A DNA stretch of 64,000 nucleotides from NCBI RefSeq assembly GCF_023155275.1, contig NZ_JALMUV010000020.1, forward strand, positions 1-64,000, written 5' to 3'. This DNA is from Streptomyces rhizoryzae. Its GTDB lineage: Bacteria; Actinomycetota; Actinomycetes; Streptomycetales; Streptomycetaceae. Made by a program: the position numbers and the translations under genes. Positions 16,770 through 24,858 of the stretch are shown here, in pieces (the stretch's first letter is position 1; every line of letters begins with the position of its first letter). The notes below the pieces were generated by a model that did not search any database, had not been told where the DNA came from, and saw only the letters and a list, made by a program, of their open reading frames with translations.

Positions 16770-17456
16770 TCAGTTCACCGGCCCCAGCTTCAGCAGCGCC
16801 AGCGCCGCCAGCATCTGCACCGACACCGAGGCCGCCGACTTCCGGGTCGGCAGGTGGTGCTGACCGCGTATCAGCAGCACCGCGAGGAAGTACCCGAACC
16901 CCCACGTCGTCCAGGTGGCGGCCTGGACGAAGGTGGAGTTGGCCGGCAGCCAGGCGGCGATCGCCAGCCGCGGCAGGTCCGTCACCCAGAAGAGGACCAC
17001 GAACAGGCTCGCCGTCGGTGCGAACCGCCCGCTCCCGCCGAGCGTCCGCGCTATCGCGTGGGTCACCGCCCCCAGGCCCAGACTGGCGAGCAGCACCCCC
17101 GCCTCGGCCATCCCGGCCAGTTGCAGCGCCGCCGTGCGGTCCACCGCCCACTGCGCCCGGAACGCGTCCACCGACACGATCCCGATCCCGCCGCTGATCA
17201 GGCACAGCAGCACCGCCGCGCTCCACGCGCTGCGGTCCCTGGCCTCGTCGAAGACGTCCACCGGCCGGTACCAGAGCCCGAATATCAGCCGGTGCCACCA
17301 CAACCGGCGGCGCCGTACGGGAGCTTGGGCGGGCGCGGGGGCGGGCGGCGGCTGCACCAGTGTGGGCGGCGGAGGCGGAGGCTTGGCACCCGCCGGCGGC
17401 GCGGAGCGCCGGTTGCGGCGGGACGGAGGCGGGTTGGGGGGCGGCGATGCGGACAT
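16770..17456 (-). CDS. Yip1-family membrane protein
   Basis: A 228-residue protein with a Pro-rich cytoplasmic N-terminus (residues about 1-55). The motif RLIFGLWYRPVDVFDEARDRSAWSAAVLLCLISG follows, the usual start of bacterial Yip1/YIP1-domain proteins, and then about five hydrophobic segments. The role of bacterial members is undefined. The ATG at 17456 lacks a strong ribosome site, so the start is approximate. It is divergent from the VIT-family gene 94 bp away. Confidence 0.7.
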   Translation of the reverse strand: MSASPPPNPPPSRRNRRSAPPAGAKPPPPPPTLVQPPPAPAPAQAPVRRRRLWWHRLIFGLWYRPVDVFDEARDRSAWSAAVLLCLISGGIGIVSVDAFRAQWAVDRTAALQLAGMAEAGVLLASLGLGAVTHAIARTLGGSGRFAPTASLFVVLFWVTDLPRLAIAAWLPANSTFVQAATWTTWGFGYFLAVLLIRGQHHLPTRKSAASVSVQMLAALALLKLGPVN

Positions 17457-17550
17457 ACGGCCGTTTCTACCACCGGCCGGACCGGCACGATGCGCGGGCA
17501 CTGGGCGGGGCAGGGCTGCGGCGGCGGTCCGCGGATGAGACGCTCGGCCG

Positions 17551-18267
17551 GTGACGCTTCAGACACCGGGGCACGACGAGGCACACGGCGGCGGACTCGG
17601 CAGCCGCCTGAACTGGCTGCGGGCGGCGGTCCTCGGCGCCAACGACGGCATCGTCTCCACCGCCGGACTGGTGGTGGGCGTGGCCGGCGCCACCGACTCC
17701 CGCAACACCCTGCTGACCGCCGGCCTCGCCGGACTGCTGGCCGGCTCGATGTCCATGGCGGCCGGCGAATACGTCTCGGTCTCCACCCAGCGCGACTCCG
17801 AGAAGGCCGCCCTGGCCCTGGAGAAGCGCGAACTGGCCACCGAGCCCCAGGCCGAACTCGCCGAGCTGACCGAGCTGCTGGAGGGCAAGGGCCTGAGCCG
17901 CGCACTGGCCCACGAGGTCGCGCAGCAGCTGACCGCGCACGACGCCCTGCGGGCGCACGCCGAGGTGGAACTCGGCATCGACCCCGACGAACTCACCAAC
18001 CCCTGGCACGCGGCCGGCGCCAGCTTCCTCGCCTTCACCGCGGGCGCCCTGCTGCCCCTCCTGGCCATCGTGCTCCCCGGTGCGGGCGAGCGGCTGTGGA
18101 TCACCGTCGGCGCGGTGCTGGCCGCCCTCGCCCTCTGCGGCTGGAGCAGCGCCCGCCTGGGCACCGCCCCGGCGGCCCCGGCCGTCCTGCGCAACGTCGC
18201 GGGCGGCGCCTTGGCGATGGCCGTCACCTACGCGGCCGGCGCCCTCCTGGGCGCCGCGGGCGCCTAG
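17551..18267 (+). CDS. VIT1/CCC1-family Fe2+/Mn2+ transporter-like protein
   Basis: A 238-residue membrane protein with the family's hallmark WLRAAVLGANDGIVSTAGLVVGVAGA in helix 1 and GSMSMAAGEYVSVSTQRDSE at the end of helix 2. A charged cytoplasmic metal-binding domain (residues about 85-145) precedes three more helices. Plant and yeast relatives move Fe2+ or Mn2+ into vacuoles; bacterial ones are thought to export these metals. The GTG at 17551 has only a weak Shine-Dalgarno. Confidence 0.87.
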   Translation: MTLQTPGHDEAHGGGLGSRLNWLRAAVLGANDGIVSTAGLVVGVAGATDSRNTLLTAGLAGLLAGSMSMAAGEYVSVSTQRDSEKAALALEKRELATEPQAELAELTELLEGKGLSRALAHEVAQQLTAHDALRAHAEVELGIDPDELTNPWHAAGASFLAFTAGALLPLLAIVLPGAGERLWITVGAVLAALALCGWSSARLGTAPAAPAVLRNVAGGALAMAVTYAAGALLGAAGA

Positions 18268-18270
18268 CTG

Positions 18271-18289
18271 GTAGGGGTCGGCCCCCTAC
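18271..18289. terminator. Hairpin overlapping the P1 peptidase stop codon
   Basis: GTAGGGG (18271-18277) and CCCCTAC (18283-18289) form a perfect 7-bp stem with a 5-base loop in the 18 bp between convergent VIT-family and P1-peptidase genes. The stem includes the leftward gene's TAG. Confidence 0.55.
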
Positions 18290-19452
18290 AGGCCCGCCCC
18301 GTACGACTCCGACCCGTACAGCTCCGACCCGTACAGCTCCGTATAGGCCGGGAAGACGCCGCCGGGGCCGTCCACCGTGGTGGCGGTGAGCGCGGCCTTG
18401 ACGACGGCGCGGGCCAGCACGTCCGCCCCGGCGGCCAGGACGGCGTTCAGCGCACCGGCCCGGAGGTGGACGCCGAAGGCCGGGTCGGCCAGGGCCTCCG
18501 TGGCGGCGAGCGGGCGGGCGCCGGTGGCGAGCGCGAAGACCGTGTCGCCGTCGTTGAGCAGGTGCACCGGCCGCAGGGCCCGGGCCAGGCCGTCCTGGGC
18601 GGTGACGGCGAGCTTGCGGGCCTGGGCGCGGGTCAGGGCGGCGTCGGTGGCGACCACGGCGAGGGTGGTGTTCAGCGGCGGCCGGACGGACGCGGTGGAG
18701 CGCGCCGCGGAGGCCGCGCGGGCCTGGGCGAGGCGGCGCCGGGCGGCGGCGTGGACGCCGGGGTCGGGGAGCGGGCCGGGCGCGCCGTACAGGGCGCCGG
18801 TGCGCGGATCGGCGAACGAGCCCGCGGCGTTGACGGCGGCCAGCGCGGCCACCGTCGCCCCGGAGGGCAGTACCGCGCTGGCCGTCCCGATGGCGCCCTT
18901 GAGGCCGCCGGAGACCGCTCCGGTGCCGGCGCCGGTGTTCCCCTGGGCGACGGGCGCGCCGGGGGCCGTCCGGGCGGCGGCCTCGGCCGCGGCGCGGCCC
19001 AGCGCGGCGTCCGGGCGGTTCCGCCAGGCGCCGCCGCGGCCCAGGTCGAACAGGGCGGCGGCGGGCACCACCGGGACGACCTGCGCCGGATCGGGCCCGA
19101 CCCGGAAGCCGCGGCCCTGCTCCTCCAGCCAGGCCACGACCCCGGACGCCGCGTCGAGTCCGTAGGCCGAACCGCCGGTCAGCACCACCGCGTCGACGTG
19201 CTCGACGAGGTTGCCCGGATCGAGGGCGTCGGTCTCCCGGGTGCCGGGGCCGCCGCCGCGGACGTCGGCCGCCGCGACCGCGCCGCCCTCGGGGGCCAGG
19301 ACGACGGTGGTGCCGGTGAGCCAGCCGCCGCCGGTGCGCCGGGCGTGCCCGACCCGCAGGCCGGGCACGTCGGTCAGGGCGTCGCGCGGCCCCGGGGGGA
19401 GCGGGGCGGGCTCGTCCCCCGGGGGCCGCCGGTGTTGCCGGGCGTCAGTCAT
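18286..19452 (-). CDS. P1 family (S58/DmpA) peptidase
   Basis: A 388-residue protein with DVPGLRVGHARRTGGGWLTGTTVVLAP and VVLTGGSAYGLDAASGVVAWLEE, signature blocks of the DmpA/ornithine-acyltransferase-fold peptidases. The autoprocessing site lies in the PPLNTTLAVVATDA block, before the small subunit. Family members are beta-aminopeptidases or D-/L-aminopeptidases; the substrate here is unknown. The C-terminus carries a short tandem ELYGS(E) repeat encoded by 15-bp DNA repeats at about 18300-18345. Its start lies 33 bp from the end of the next leftward gene upstream. Confidence 0.88.
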   Translation of the reverse strand: MTDARQHRRPPGDEPAPLPPGPRDALTDVPGLRVGHARRTGGGWLTGTTVVLAPEGGAVAAADVRGGGPGTRETDALDPGNLVEHVDAVVLTGGSAYGLDAASGVVAWLEEQGRGFRVGPDPAQVVPVVPAAALFDLGRGGAWRNRPDAALGRAAAEAAARTAPGAPVAQGNTGAGTGAVSGGLKGAIGTASAVLPSGATVAALAAVNAAGSFADPRTGALYGAPGPLPDPGVHAAARRRLAQARAASAARSTASVRPPLNTTLAVVATDAALTRAQARKLAVTAQDGLARALRPVHLLNDGDTVFALATGARPLAATEALADPAFGVHLRAGALNAVLAAGADVLARAVVKAALTATTVDGPGGVFPAYTELYGSELYGSESYGAGL

Positions 19453-19485
19453 GGGCCCATGCGTACCACGCGGGCCGCGTCCGGG

Positions 19486-20301
19486 TCAGTGCCCGGCCGG
19501 TCCCATCACGATGACCGGGTGCTGCTCCGGGTCGAGGGTGCGCAGCAGCTCGCGCATCACCTCGGGCTTGAGGCTGATGCAGCCCTGGGTGGGCCCGTCG
19601 TGGTCGACGTGCAGCCAGACGCCGCCGCCCTTCTCGTCGCCGAGGGGCCGCCGGCCGTCCAGGGGGGAGGAGCCGGGGACGCGGTTGTAGTTGATGGCGA
19701 TGACGTAGTCGAACGCCCCGGCCAGCGGCTCGCCCTCGACGCCGGTGCCGTGCGCGACGAAGTTGCTGTTGTGGTCGTAGGGGAGCTTGGTGCCCTCGGG
19801 GGCGGGCAGGCGGCCGCCGGCGTCGGTGAGGGTGTAGACGCCTTCGGGGGAGCGCAGGTCGCCGTAGTGGTGGTGGGTGGTCCATCCGTGGGCGGCGTTG
19901 TGCGCGGCCCAGGACGGGCCGGCCTGCCAGAGGTCCGAGCCCTCCTCGCGGGTGTAGAGGACGACCCGGGAGTCGTAGGAGTCCGGGCCCTTGCCGGTGA
20001 CGACCAGGACCTGGCGGGTGTCGGCCGGTATGCGCTTGCGGGCGGCGTCGCCGAGGTCCGGGATGGCGCGCAGGCCGTGCGCGGCGTCCGGCGCGGCCTG
20101 GTGCGGGGCGGGGGTGTTCGGGCTGGACACCGTCCGGGGCGTACCGCTCTTGGCGTCCGGCCGGCCGCTGTGGTCGTCGCCCGAGGCCGGCCAGGCCCAC
20201 AGGGCGGTGCCGACCAGCGTGGAGAGGGCGAGACCGCTGACGGCCTTGCTGCGCCGGGACAGTCTCCTGCGAGCACGGGACTGAGCGTGGCGGGCTGCCA
20301 T
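19486..20301 (-). CDS. Secreted L,D-transpeptidase (YkuD domain)
   Basis: A 271-residue protein. A twin-basic N-region (RARRRLSRRSK) leads into the hydrophobic stretch AVSGLALSTLVGTALWAWPASG, a signal peptide or membrane anchor. The catalytic domain includes HGTGVEGEPL, WLHVDHDGPTQGCISLKPEVM (the conserved GC nucleophile motif) and an early TGKGPDSYDSRVVLYTRE block. It differs clearly from the Ig-domain L,D-transpeptidase at 13.5 kb. Its GAGGAGA ribosome site is 8 bases from ATG 20301. It should act on peptidoglycan or covalently attached peptides outside the membrane. Confidence 0.82.
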   Translation of the reverse strand: MAARHAQSRARRRLSRRSKAVSGLALSTLVGTALWAWPASGDDHSGRPDAKSGTPRTVSSPNTPAPHQAAPDAAHGLRAIPDLGDAARKRIPADTRQVLVVTGKGPDSYDSRVVLYTREEGSDLWQAGPSWAAHNAAHGWTTHHHYGDLRSPEGVYTLTDAGGRLPAPEGTKLPYDHNSNFVAHGTGVEGEPLAGAFDYVIAINYNRVPGSSPLDGRRPLGDEKGGGVWLHVDHDGPTQGCISLKPEVMRELLRTLDPEQHPVIVMGPAGH

Positions 20302-20349
20302 GTCTGGCGTCTCCTCAGGTACGGACGGGTGGACGGCCCGTGAGCCGTC

Positions 20350-20368
20350 GCGGATCCACGGGATCCGC
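20350..20368 (-). promoter_or_regulatory. Perfect GCGGATCC-N3-GGATCCGC dyad upstream of the L,D-transpeptidase gene
   Basis: An 8-bp perfect inverted repeat lies 49 bp upstream of the start codon. An AT-rich TATAAAAAGG stretch at about 20391-20400 lies further upstream and could be the promoter core, read on the minus strand. It is a candidate operator or leader hairpin; no regulator is known. Confidence 0.4.
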
Positions 20369-20765
20369 TGGGCCCCCGGGTATAAAAAGGGCAATCTGCA
20401 CCCTACCGCGTTCCGGCGATGCCGCTTCCGCGGGCCTTGGTGAACGGTAGAGGGCACGAGGATGACGCCGCGCGCCGGGGTGACCTTTGATAGGGGAAAG
20501 CGGAGGCAGGGGCGCCGCCGGGCGGCACCGCACCGCCCGCGGCCCGCCGGAGGCCCCGCCCGAAGATGGCCGGATCCCGCCCCAAGTGCCGTATGGCGAA
20601 GGCGTGTTGAGGTCCGCTCCGGGGGTGCGTTCCAGGGGCGGCGCCGGCGCGCCGGGAGCCCGGCACGGGCCGGTCGGCGTACGGCCGTTCGGCACGCTTA
20701 CGGGGGACGGGGCGCGGTCCCCGGGGCCCGCGCACCCGTCACCGGGCTGGGCCGACCGGCGGTCG
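20369..20765. other. Spacer without recognised gene
   Basis: About 400 bp between the L,D-transpeptidase promoter and the 3' end of ltrA. Apart from the AT-rich promoter-like patch near 20390-20400, it is ordinary GC-rich sequence. The frames here lack start signals. Confidence 0.35.
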
Positions 20766-21926
20766 CTACTCCTCCTCCAGAGCGGTTCCCTGGCGTGCCG
20801 TCAGGGTGACGCCCACCGCGACCGCCAGCGCCGCCACCCCGCCCGCCGCCGGCACCGCCGCCCGGCCCGCGAACGTACAGGCCAGCACCAGCAGCGCGGA
20901 CACCGGCAGCACCAGCTGCTGGGCCGGGCCCCGCTTCTGGTGGCGGGAGTGGATCAGCCACACGGTGAACAGGTACAGCGCGCCCGGCACGGTGAAGCAG
21001 GCCGCCGCCCCGTACACCGGCAGGTGCGCCCGGCCCGCGGACTGCTCCACGGCGACCTCGATGCCCGCGCCGACCGCCGCGGCCGAGGCGAACACCAGGT
21101 AGTGGCCGTAGCCCCACAGGAACGCCTGGCGGTTGTTGCGCAGGTGCAGGTGGATGGGGACCGCGAAGTAGATCCAGTACGCGGCGAAGACCAGCAGCAG
21201 GCCGCCGGCCGCGATCGGCAGCAGGGTGCCGAGGTCGTGGTGCTCGTCCAGCGCCGACTGGACGGCGACGGTCGCCGCGGAGACCGTCTCGCCCAGCACG
21301 ATGAGGGTGAACAGGCCGTAGCGTTCGGCGATGTGACGGGGATGCCAGCTGGTCTGCCGGTCCCGTTCGGCCAGCGCGGGCACCGCCAGCTCCAGCAGGC
21401 CCATCACCACGAAGATCCACGGAGCGTCGCCCGGCGGCAGGAACAGCAGGGCCAGCCAGCCGATCTGGCAGGCGGTCACACCGGCGGCGTAGCGCAGCGC
21501 GGTGCGCCGTTCGGCCCCCTCGGCCCCGTGGGCGGCGCGCAGCCACTGGCTGACCAGGGCCAGCCGCATCACCAGATAGCCGAACCAGACGACGCGGAAG
21601 TCACCGGCGGTGAACGCCCGGGGCACCCCGGCCGCCAGGATCAGCACCCCGGCGATCTGCACCAGCGTCACCACGCGGTACAGCACGTCGTCGGTGTCGT
21701 ACGCCGAGGAGAACCAGCTGAAGTTGAGCCAGGCGAGCCACACGGCGAAGAACAGCATCAGGTAGCCGGTGACGCCGTGGCCCGGACGGCCCTCGGCCAG
21801 GGCGTGCACCAGCTGGCGGCCGGTCTGGGCGACCGCCACCACGAAGCACAGGTCGAAGAACAGCTCCAGCGGGGTGGCGGCCCGGTGGGCCTCGGCGCGG
21901 CTGCGCGCCCGCATCGACACGGTCAC
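20766..21926 (-). CDS. Low-temperature-requirement protein A (LtrA) family
   Basis: A 386-residue polytopic membrane protein with the N-terminal family signature ATPLELFFDLCFVVAVAQ and the later RYGLFTLIVLGETV motif. About ten transmembrane segments are predicted by eye. Listeria ltrA was identified by a cold-sensitive mutant; the biochemical function is unknown. The GTG at 21926 is the only start consistent with the conserved N-terminus. Confidence 0.88.
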   Translation of the reverse strand: MTVSMRARSRAEAHRAATPLELFFDLCFVVAVAQTGRQLVHALAEGRPGHGVTGYLMLFFAVWLAWLNFSWFSSAYDTDDVLYRVVTLVQIAGVLILAAGVPRAFTAGDFRVVWFGYLVMRLALVSQWLRAAHGAEGAERRTALRYAAGVTACQIGWLALLFLPPGDAPWIFVVMGLLELAVPALAERDRQTSWHPRHIAERYGLFTLIVLGETVSAATVAVQSALDEHHDLGTLLPIAAGGLLLVFAAYWIYFAVPIHLHLRNNRQAFLWGYGHYLVFASAAAVGAGIEVAVEQSAGRAHLPVYGAAACFTVPGALYLFTVWLIHSRHQKRGPAQQLVLPVSALLVLACTFAGRAAVPAAGGVAALAVAVGVTLTARQGTALEEE

Positions 21927-22041
21927 GGTGGCCCACCGCCCTCTCGTCCGCCGCCGGCAGGGTGCCTCCTAGTAGAGCGCGGGGGCGGGGGAGGGGCGGG
22001 CAAGGGGCGGCGGCGTGTCCGGGGCGGTGCGGCGCGGGCGG

Positions 22042-23073
22042 TCAGTCGGCGACGGCCTCGACGACGGAGGAGTAGCTCGCCGTCGGCAGGACGCGGGTCA
22101 GGCGGAAGCCGCCCGCGGCCAGCAGCGCGGCGAACTCGTCGGCGTTCCGCTCCCGGCCGTCCAGCACGGCCAGCATGGCCACGTCCATGGTCTTGCCGAA
22201 GTGCGGGGCGTTCCCGGGCGGCAGGACGCAGTCGGCGATCAGCAGGCGGCTGCCGGGCGCCATCGCCGCGCGGCAGGTGCGCAGCAGCCGGCGGCAGGCG
22301 TCGTCCGGCCAGTCGTGCAGCACGTGCTTGAGGATGTAGACGTCGCCGCCCTGCGGGACGGCGGCGAAGAAGTCGCCCTCCTGGGTGCGCCAGCGGCCCT
22401 TGAGGTCGTCGGTGTCCAGGAGGTGGTGGGCCAGCGGCGGCGCCAGGTCGAAGAGGACGCCGGTCAGCTGCGGGTGGCGGCGGAGCACGGCGCGCAGCAG
22501 GCCGCCGCGGCCGCCGCCGACGTCCACGACGGTCCCGGTGTCCGGGAAGGGGTAGGCGGCGGCCACCGCCTCGTCCACCGGGGCGGCCAGGGAGGACATC
22601 CCGGCGTCGAAGAGCTCCCGCTGCGCCGGATCCGACTCCAGGTGGACGAAGAGCGGGGCGCCGAAGAGCCGTTCGAAGGCCGCACCGCCGTACCGCACCG
22701 CCTCCGTCAGGCCGGCGGAGGTCCGCAGGAACAGGTCGTCGGTGAGCATCAGCACGGCCGGGAGCAGCGAGTCCGGTGCGTCGCTGCGGAGCCGGCGGGC
22801 GGCCGGCGTCAGCTGGTACGCGCCGGCGGTGTCCTCGCGGAAGATGCCGCGCGCGGCGAGGTAGCGCAGCACCCGGCGCAGGTGCGGGGCGTGGGTGCCG
22901 GTGGCGGCGGCGAGCTGTTCGGGGGTGCGCGGGCCCGCCGCGAGGTGGTCGGCGATGCGGTAGTGGGCGGCGGTGCGCAGGGCGGCGGAGAACAGGTGCC
23001 CCATGGCCTGGTCCATGAGGTGGGTCGCCAGGTCGCCGGGTTCGTCCGCCGGTCGGGTGGGGGTAGGGGCCAA
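22042..23073 (-). CDS. SAM-dependent O-methyltransferase (plant-COMT-like)
   Basis: The N-terminal winged-helix dimerisation domain (LRTAAHYRIADHLAAGPRTPEQLAAATG) is followed by a Rossmann methyltransferase domain. SAM motif I is VVDVGGGRGG, and the catalytic His lies in KHVLHDWPDD. Such enzymes methylate phenolic or polyketide hydroxyls in secondary metabolism; no biosynthetic cluster is adjacent. I choose the TTG at 23073 because GGAGG stands six bases upstream. The upstream GTG at 23115 has no ribosome site. Confidence 0.82.
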   Translation of the reverse strand: MAPTPTRPADEPGDLATHLMDQAMGHLFSAALRTAAHYRIADHLAAGPRTPEQLAAATGTHAPHLRRVLRYLAARGIFREDTAGAYQLTPAARRLRSDAPDSLLPAVLMLTDDLFLRTSAGLTEAVRYGGAAFERLFGAPLFVHLESDPAQRELFDAGMSSLAAPVDEAVAAAYPFPDTGTVVDVGGGRGGLLRAVLRRHPQLTGVLFDLAPPLAHHLLDTDDLKGRWRTQEGDFFAAVPQGGDVYILKHVLHDWPDDACRRLLRTCRAAMAPGSRLLIADCVLPPGNAPHFGKTMDVAMLAVLDGRERNADEFAALLAAGGFRLTRVLPTASYSSVVEAVAD

Positions 23074-23386
23074 CGTCAGCCTCCGGTCGTCGGCTCGGGC
23101 CTGCCGCCGCACCACGTGGCGGGCCTGGCGCGGGCAGGTGGTCCTGGGTCGGGCAGGGGGAACCCACCCGTCGGGCTCGGTGATCCACGGTCGCAGGCGG
23201 GCGCGGTGGTGTCACGGGGGTGCGGCGCCGACCCGTCGCGTACCGGCCAGCGAGGACGCGCCGGACGGTGGGCGGCGGGCGCTGCGAAGCACGGGGGAGC
23301 CGGTGCGGGGCGGTGCGCCGGACGGGGTGCGGCCGGGGGCGCACCAGGGGGCGGACGGCGCGGACGCTCCATGGTCGAATGCGCCT
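23074..23386. promoter_or_regulatory. Divergent intergenic region
   Basis: About 310 bp of GC-rich sequence between the leftward methyltransferase and the rightward amidohydrolase. I see no distinct operator or gene. The amidohydrolase ATG has no clear Shine-Dalgarno. Confidence 0.3.
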
Positions 23387-24640
23387 ATGAGCGACAGTGA
23401 CCACACCTTCCCCGCACCCGTCCTGGAACCGCTCGACGCCCGCCTCGCGGACCTCGTGGCGCTCTACGAAGACCTGCACCGCCACCCCGAACTCGCCTTC
23501 GAGGAAACCCGTACGGCCGCGGAGGTGGCCCGCCGGCTGACCGGCCACGGCTACGACGTCACCACCGGCATCGGCGTCACCGGCGTCACCGGCGTGCTGC
23601 GCAACGGCCCGGGGCCGGTGGTGCTGCTGCGCGCCGACATGGACGCGCTGCCGGTGACCGAGGACTCCGGCCTGCCGTACGCCTCCACCGTCCCCGGGCG
23701 GATGCACGCCTGCGGGCACGACGTCCACGTGACCTGCCTGCTGGGCGCCGCGGACCTGCTCGCGGCCGGCCGCGCCCACTGGTCCGGCACGCTGGTGGTG
23801 CTCTTCCAGCCCGCCGAGGAGGCCGGCAGCGGAGCCCGGCGGATGCTCGACGACGGCCTCTACAGCAAGGGCCTGGTGCCCACCCCCGATGCGGTGCTGG
23901 CCCAGCACGTCGCCCCGTTCGGCGCCGGGCTGATCGCGTACTGCCCGGGCGCCTGCATGGCCGCCGCGGACAGCCTGCGGATCACCTTCCACGGCACCGG
24001 CGGCCACGGCTCGCGGCCGGAGTCGACGGTGGACCCGGTCCTGATGGCGGCGGCGTTCGTCCAGCGGGTGCAGTCGGTGGTGGCGCGGGAGATCGCGGCG
24101 AAGGACCAGGCGGTGGTCACGGTCGGCTCGTTCCACGCCGGGGACAGCGCCAACGTGATCCCGGACCGCGCCGTCGTCCAGCTCAGCGTCCGCAGCTTCG
24201 ATCCGCACGTGCGGACCGCGGTGCTGGCCGCCATCGACCGCATCGCGCGCGCCGAGGCGACCGCGTCCGGCGCCGAGCGGGAACCGGAGACGGAGGCGCT
24301 CGACTCCTTCCCCGTCACGGTCAACGACGCGGACCTGCTGCGGGACGTCAACGAGGGCTTCACCCGCCTCTTCGGCCCCGAGCGGGTGTTCGCCTACGAG
24401 CCGGCGACCGGCAGCGAGGACGCCGGGCTGCTGGCGACCGCCGCCGGGGCCCCGCTGTACTACTGGTGGCTGGGCGGCTGGGACCCCGAGGCGTTCCGCA
24501 CCGCCCTGGCGGCCGGGCGGCTCGCCCAGGACATCCCCTCCAACCACTCCCCGCACTTCGTCCCGGTCGTCCGGCCGACCCTCACCATGGGCGTCCAGGC
24601 CCTGACGGCCGCGGCCCTGACCCGTCTGGACACCCCGTAA
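23387..24640 (+). CDS. M20-family amidohydrolase
   Basis: A 417-residue metallopeptidase-fold enzyme of the hippurate hydrolase/IAA-amino-acid hydrolase group. Its first metal motif region is LHRHPELAFEE, with VVLLRADMDALPV, GRMHACGHDVHVTCLLGAA (metal His/Asp) and FQPAEEAGSGARRMLDDG following. The lid domain contains GTGGHGSRPE. It should hydrolyse N-acyl or N-aroyl amino acids or related amides. The stop codon sits in a perfect CACCCCGTAAGGGGTG hairpin, which may act as a terminator. Confidence 0.9.
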   Translation: MSDSDHTFPAPVLEPLDARLADLVALYEDLHRHPELAFEETRTAAEVARRLTGHGYDVTTGIGVTGVTGVLRNGPGPVVLLRADMDALPVTEDSGLPYASTVPGRMHACGHDVHVTCLLGAADLLAAGRAHWSGTLVVLFQPAEEAGSGARRMLDDGLYSKGLVPTPDAVLAQHVAPFGAGLIAYCPGACMAAADSLRITFHGTGGHGSRPESTVDPVLMAAAFVQRVQSVVAREIAAKDQAVVTVGSFHAGDSANVIPDRAVVQLSVRSFDPHVRTAVLAAIDRIARAEATASGAEREPETEALDSFPVTVNDADLLRDVNEGFTRLFGPERVFAYEPATGSEDAGLLATAAGAPLYYWWLGGWDPEAFRTALAAGRLAQDIPSNHSPHFVPVVRPTLTMGVQALTAAALTRLDTP

Positions 24641-24858
24641 GGGGTGCGGCCCGGGGGCGGCGGCACCGCGCCGGGCCGTCCCCGGGCCCCCGGGGCCGCC
24701 GTTGACCTTGCCCCTGGGGGAAGGCCCAGCATCGGTGGGGCCGGGCCGGGGGCCCGGTACGAGGAGGCGGACGGGTCCGCCGGGGCGGCCGTGCGTGCCG
24801 CTCCCCGGCGGGCTGCGGCCGGTGGCGGGCGGAGACGCGGCGGAGGGAGGTACGGCCG

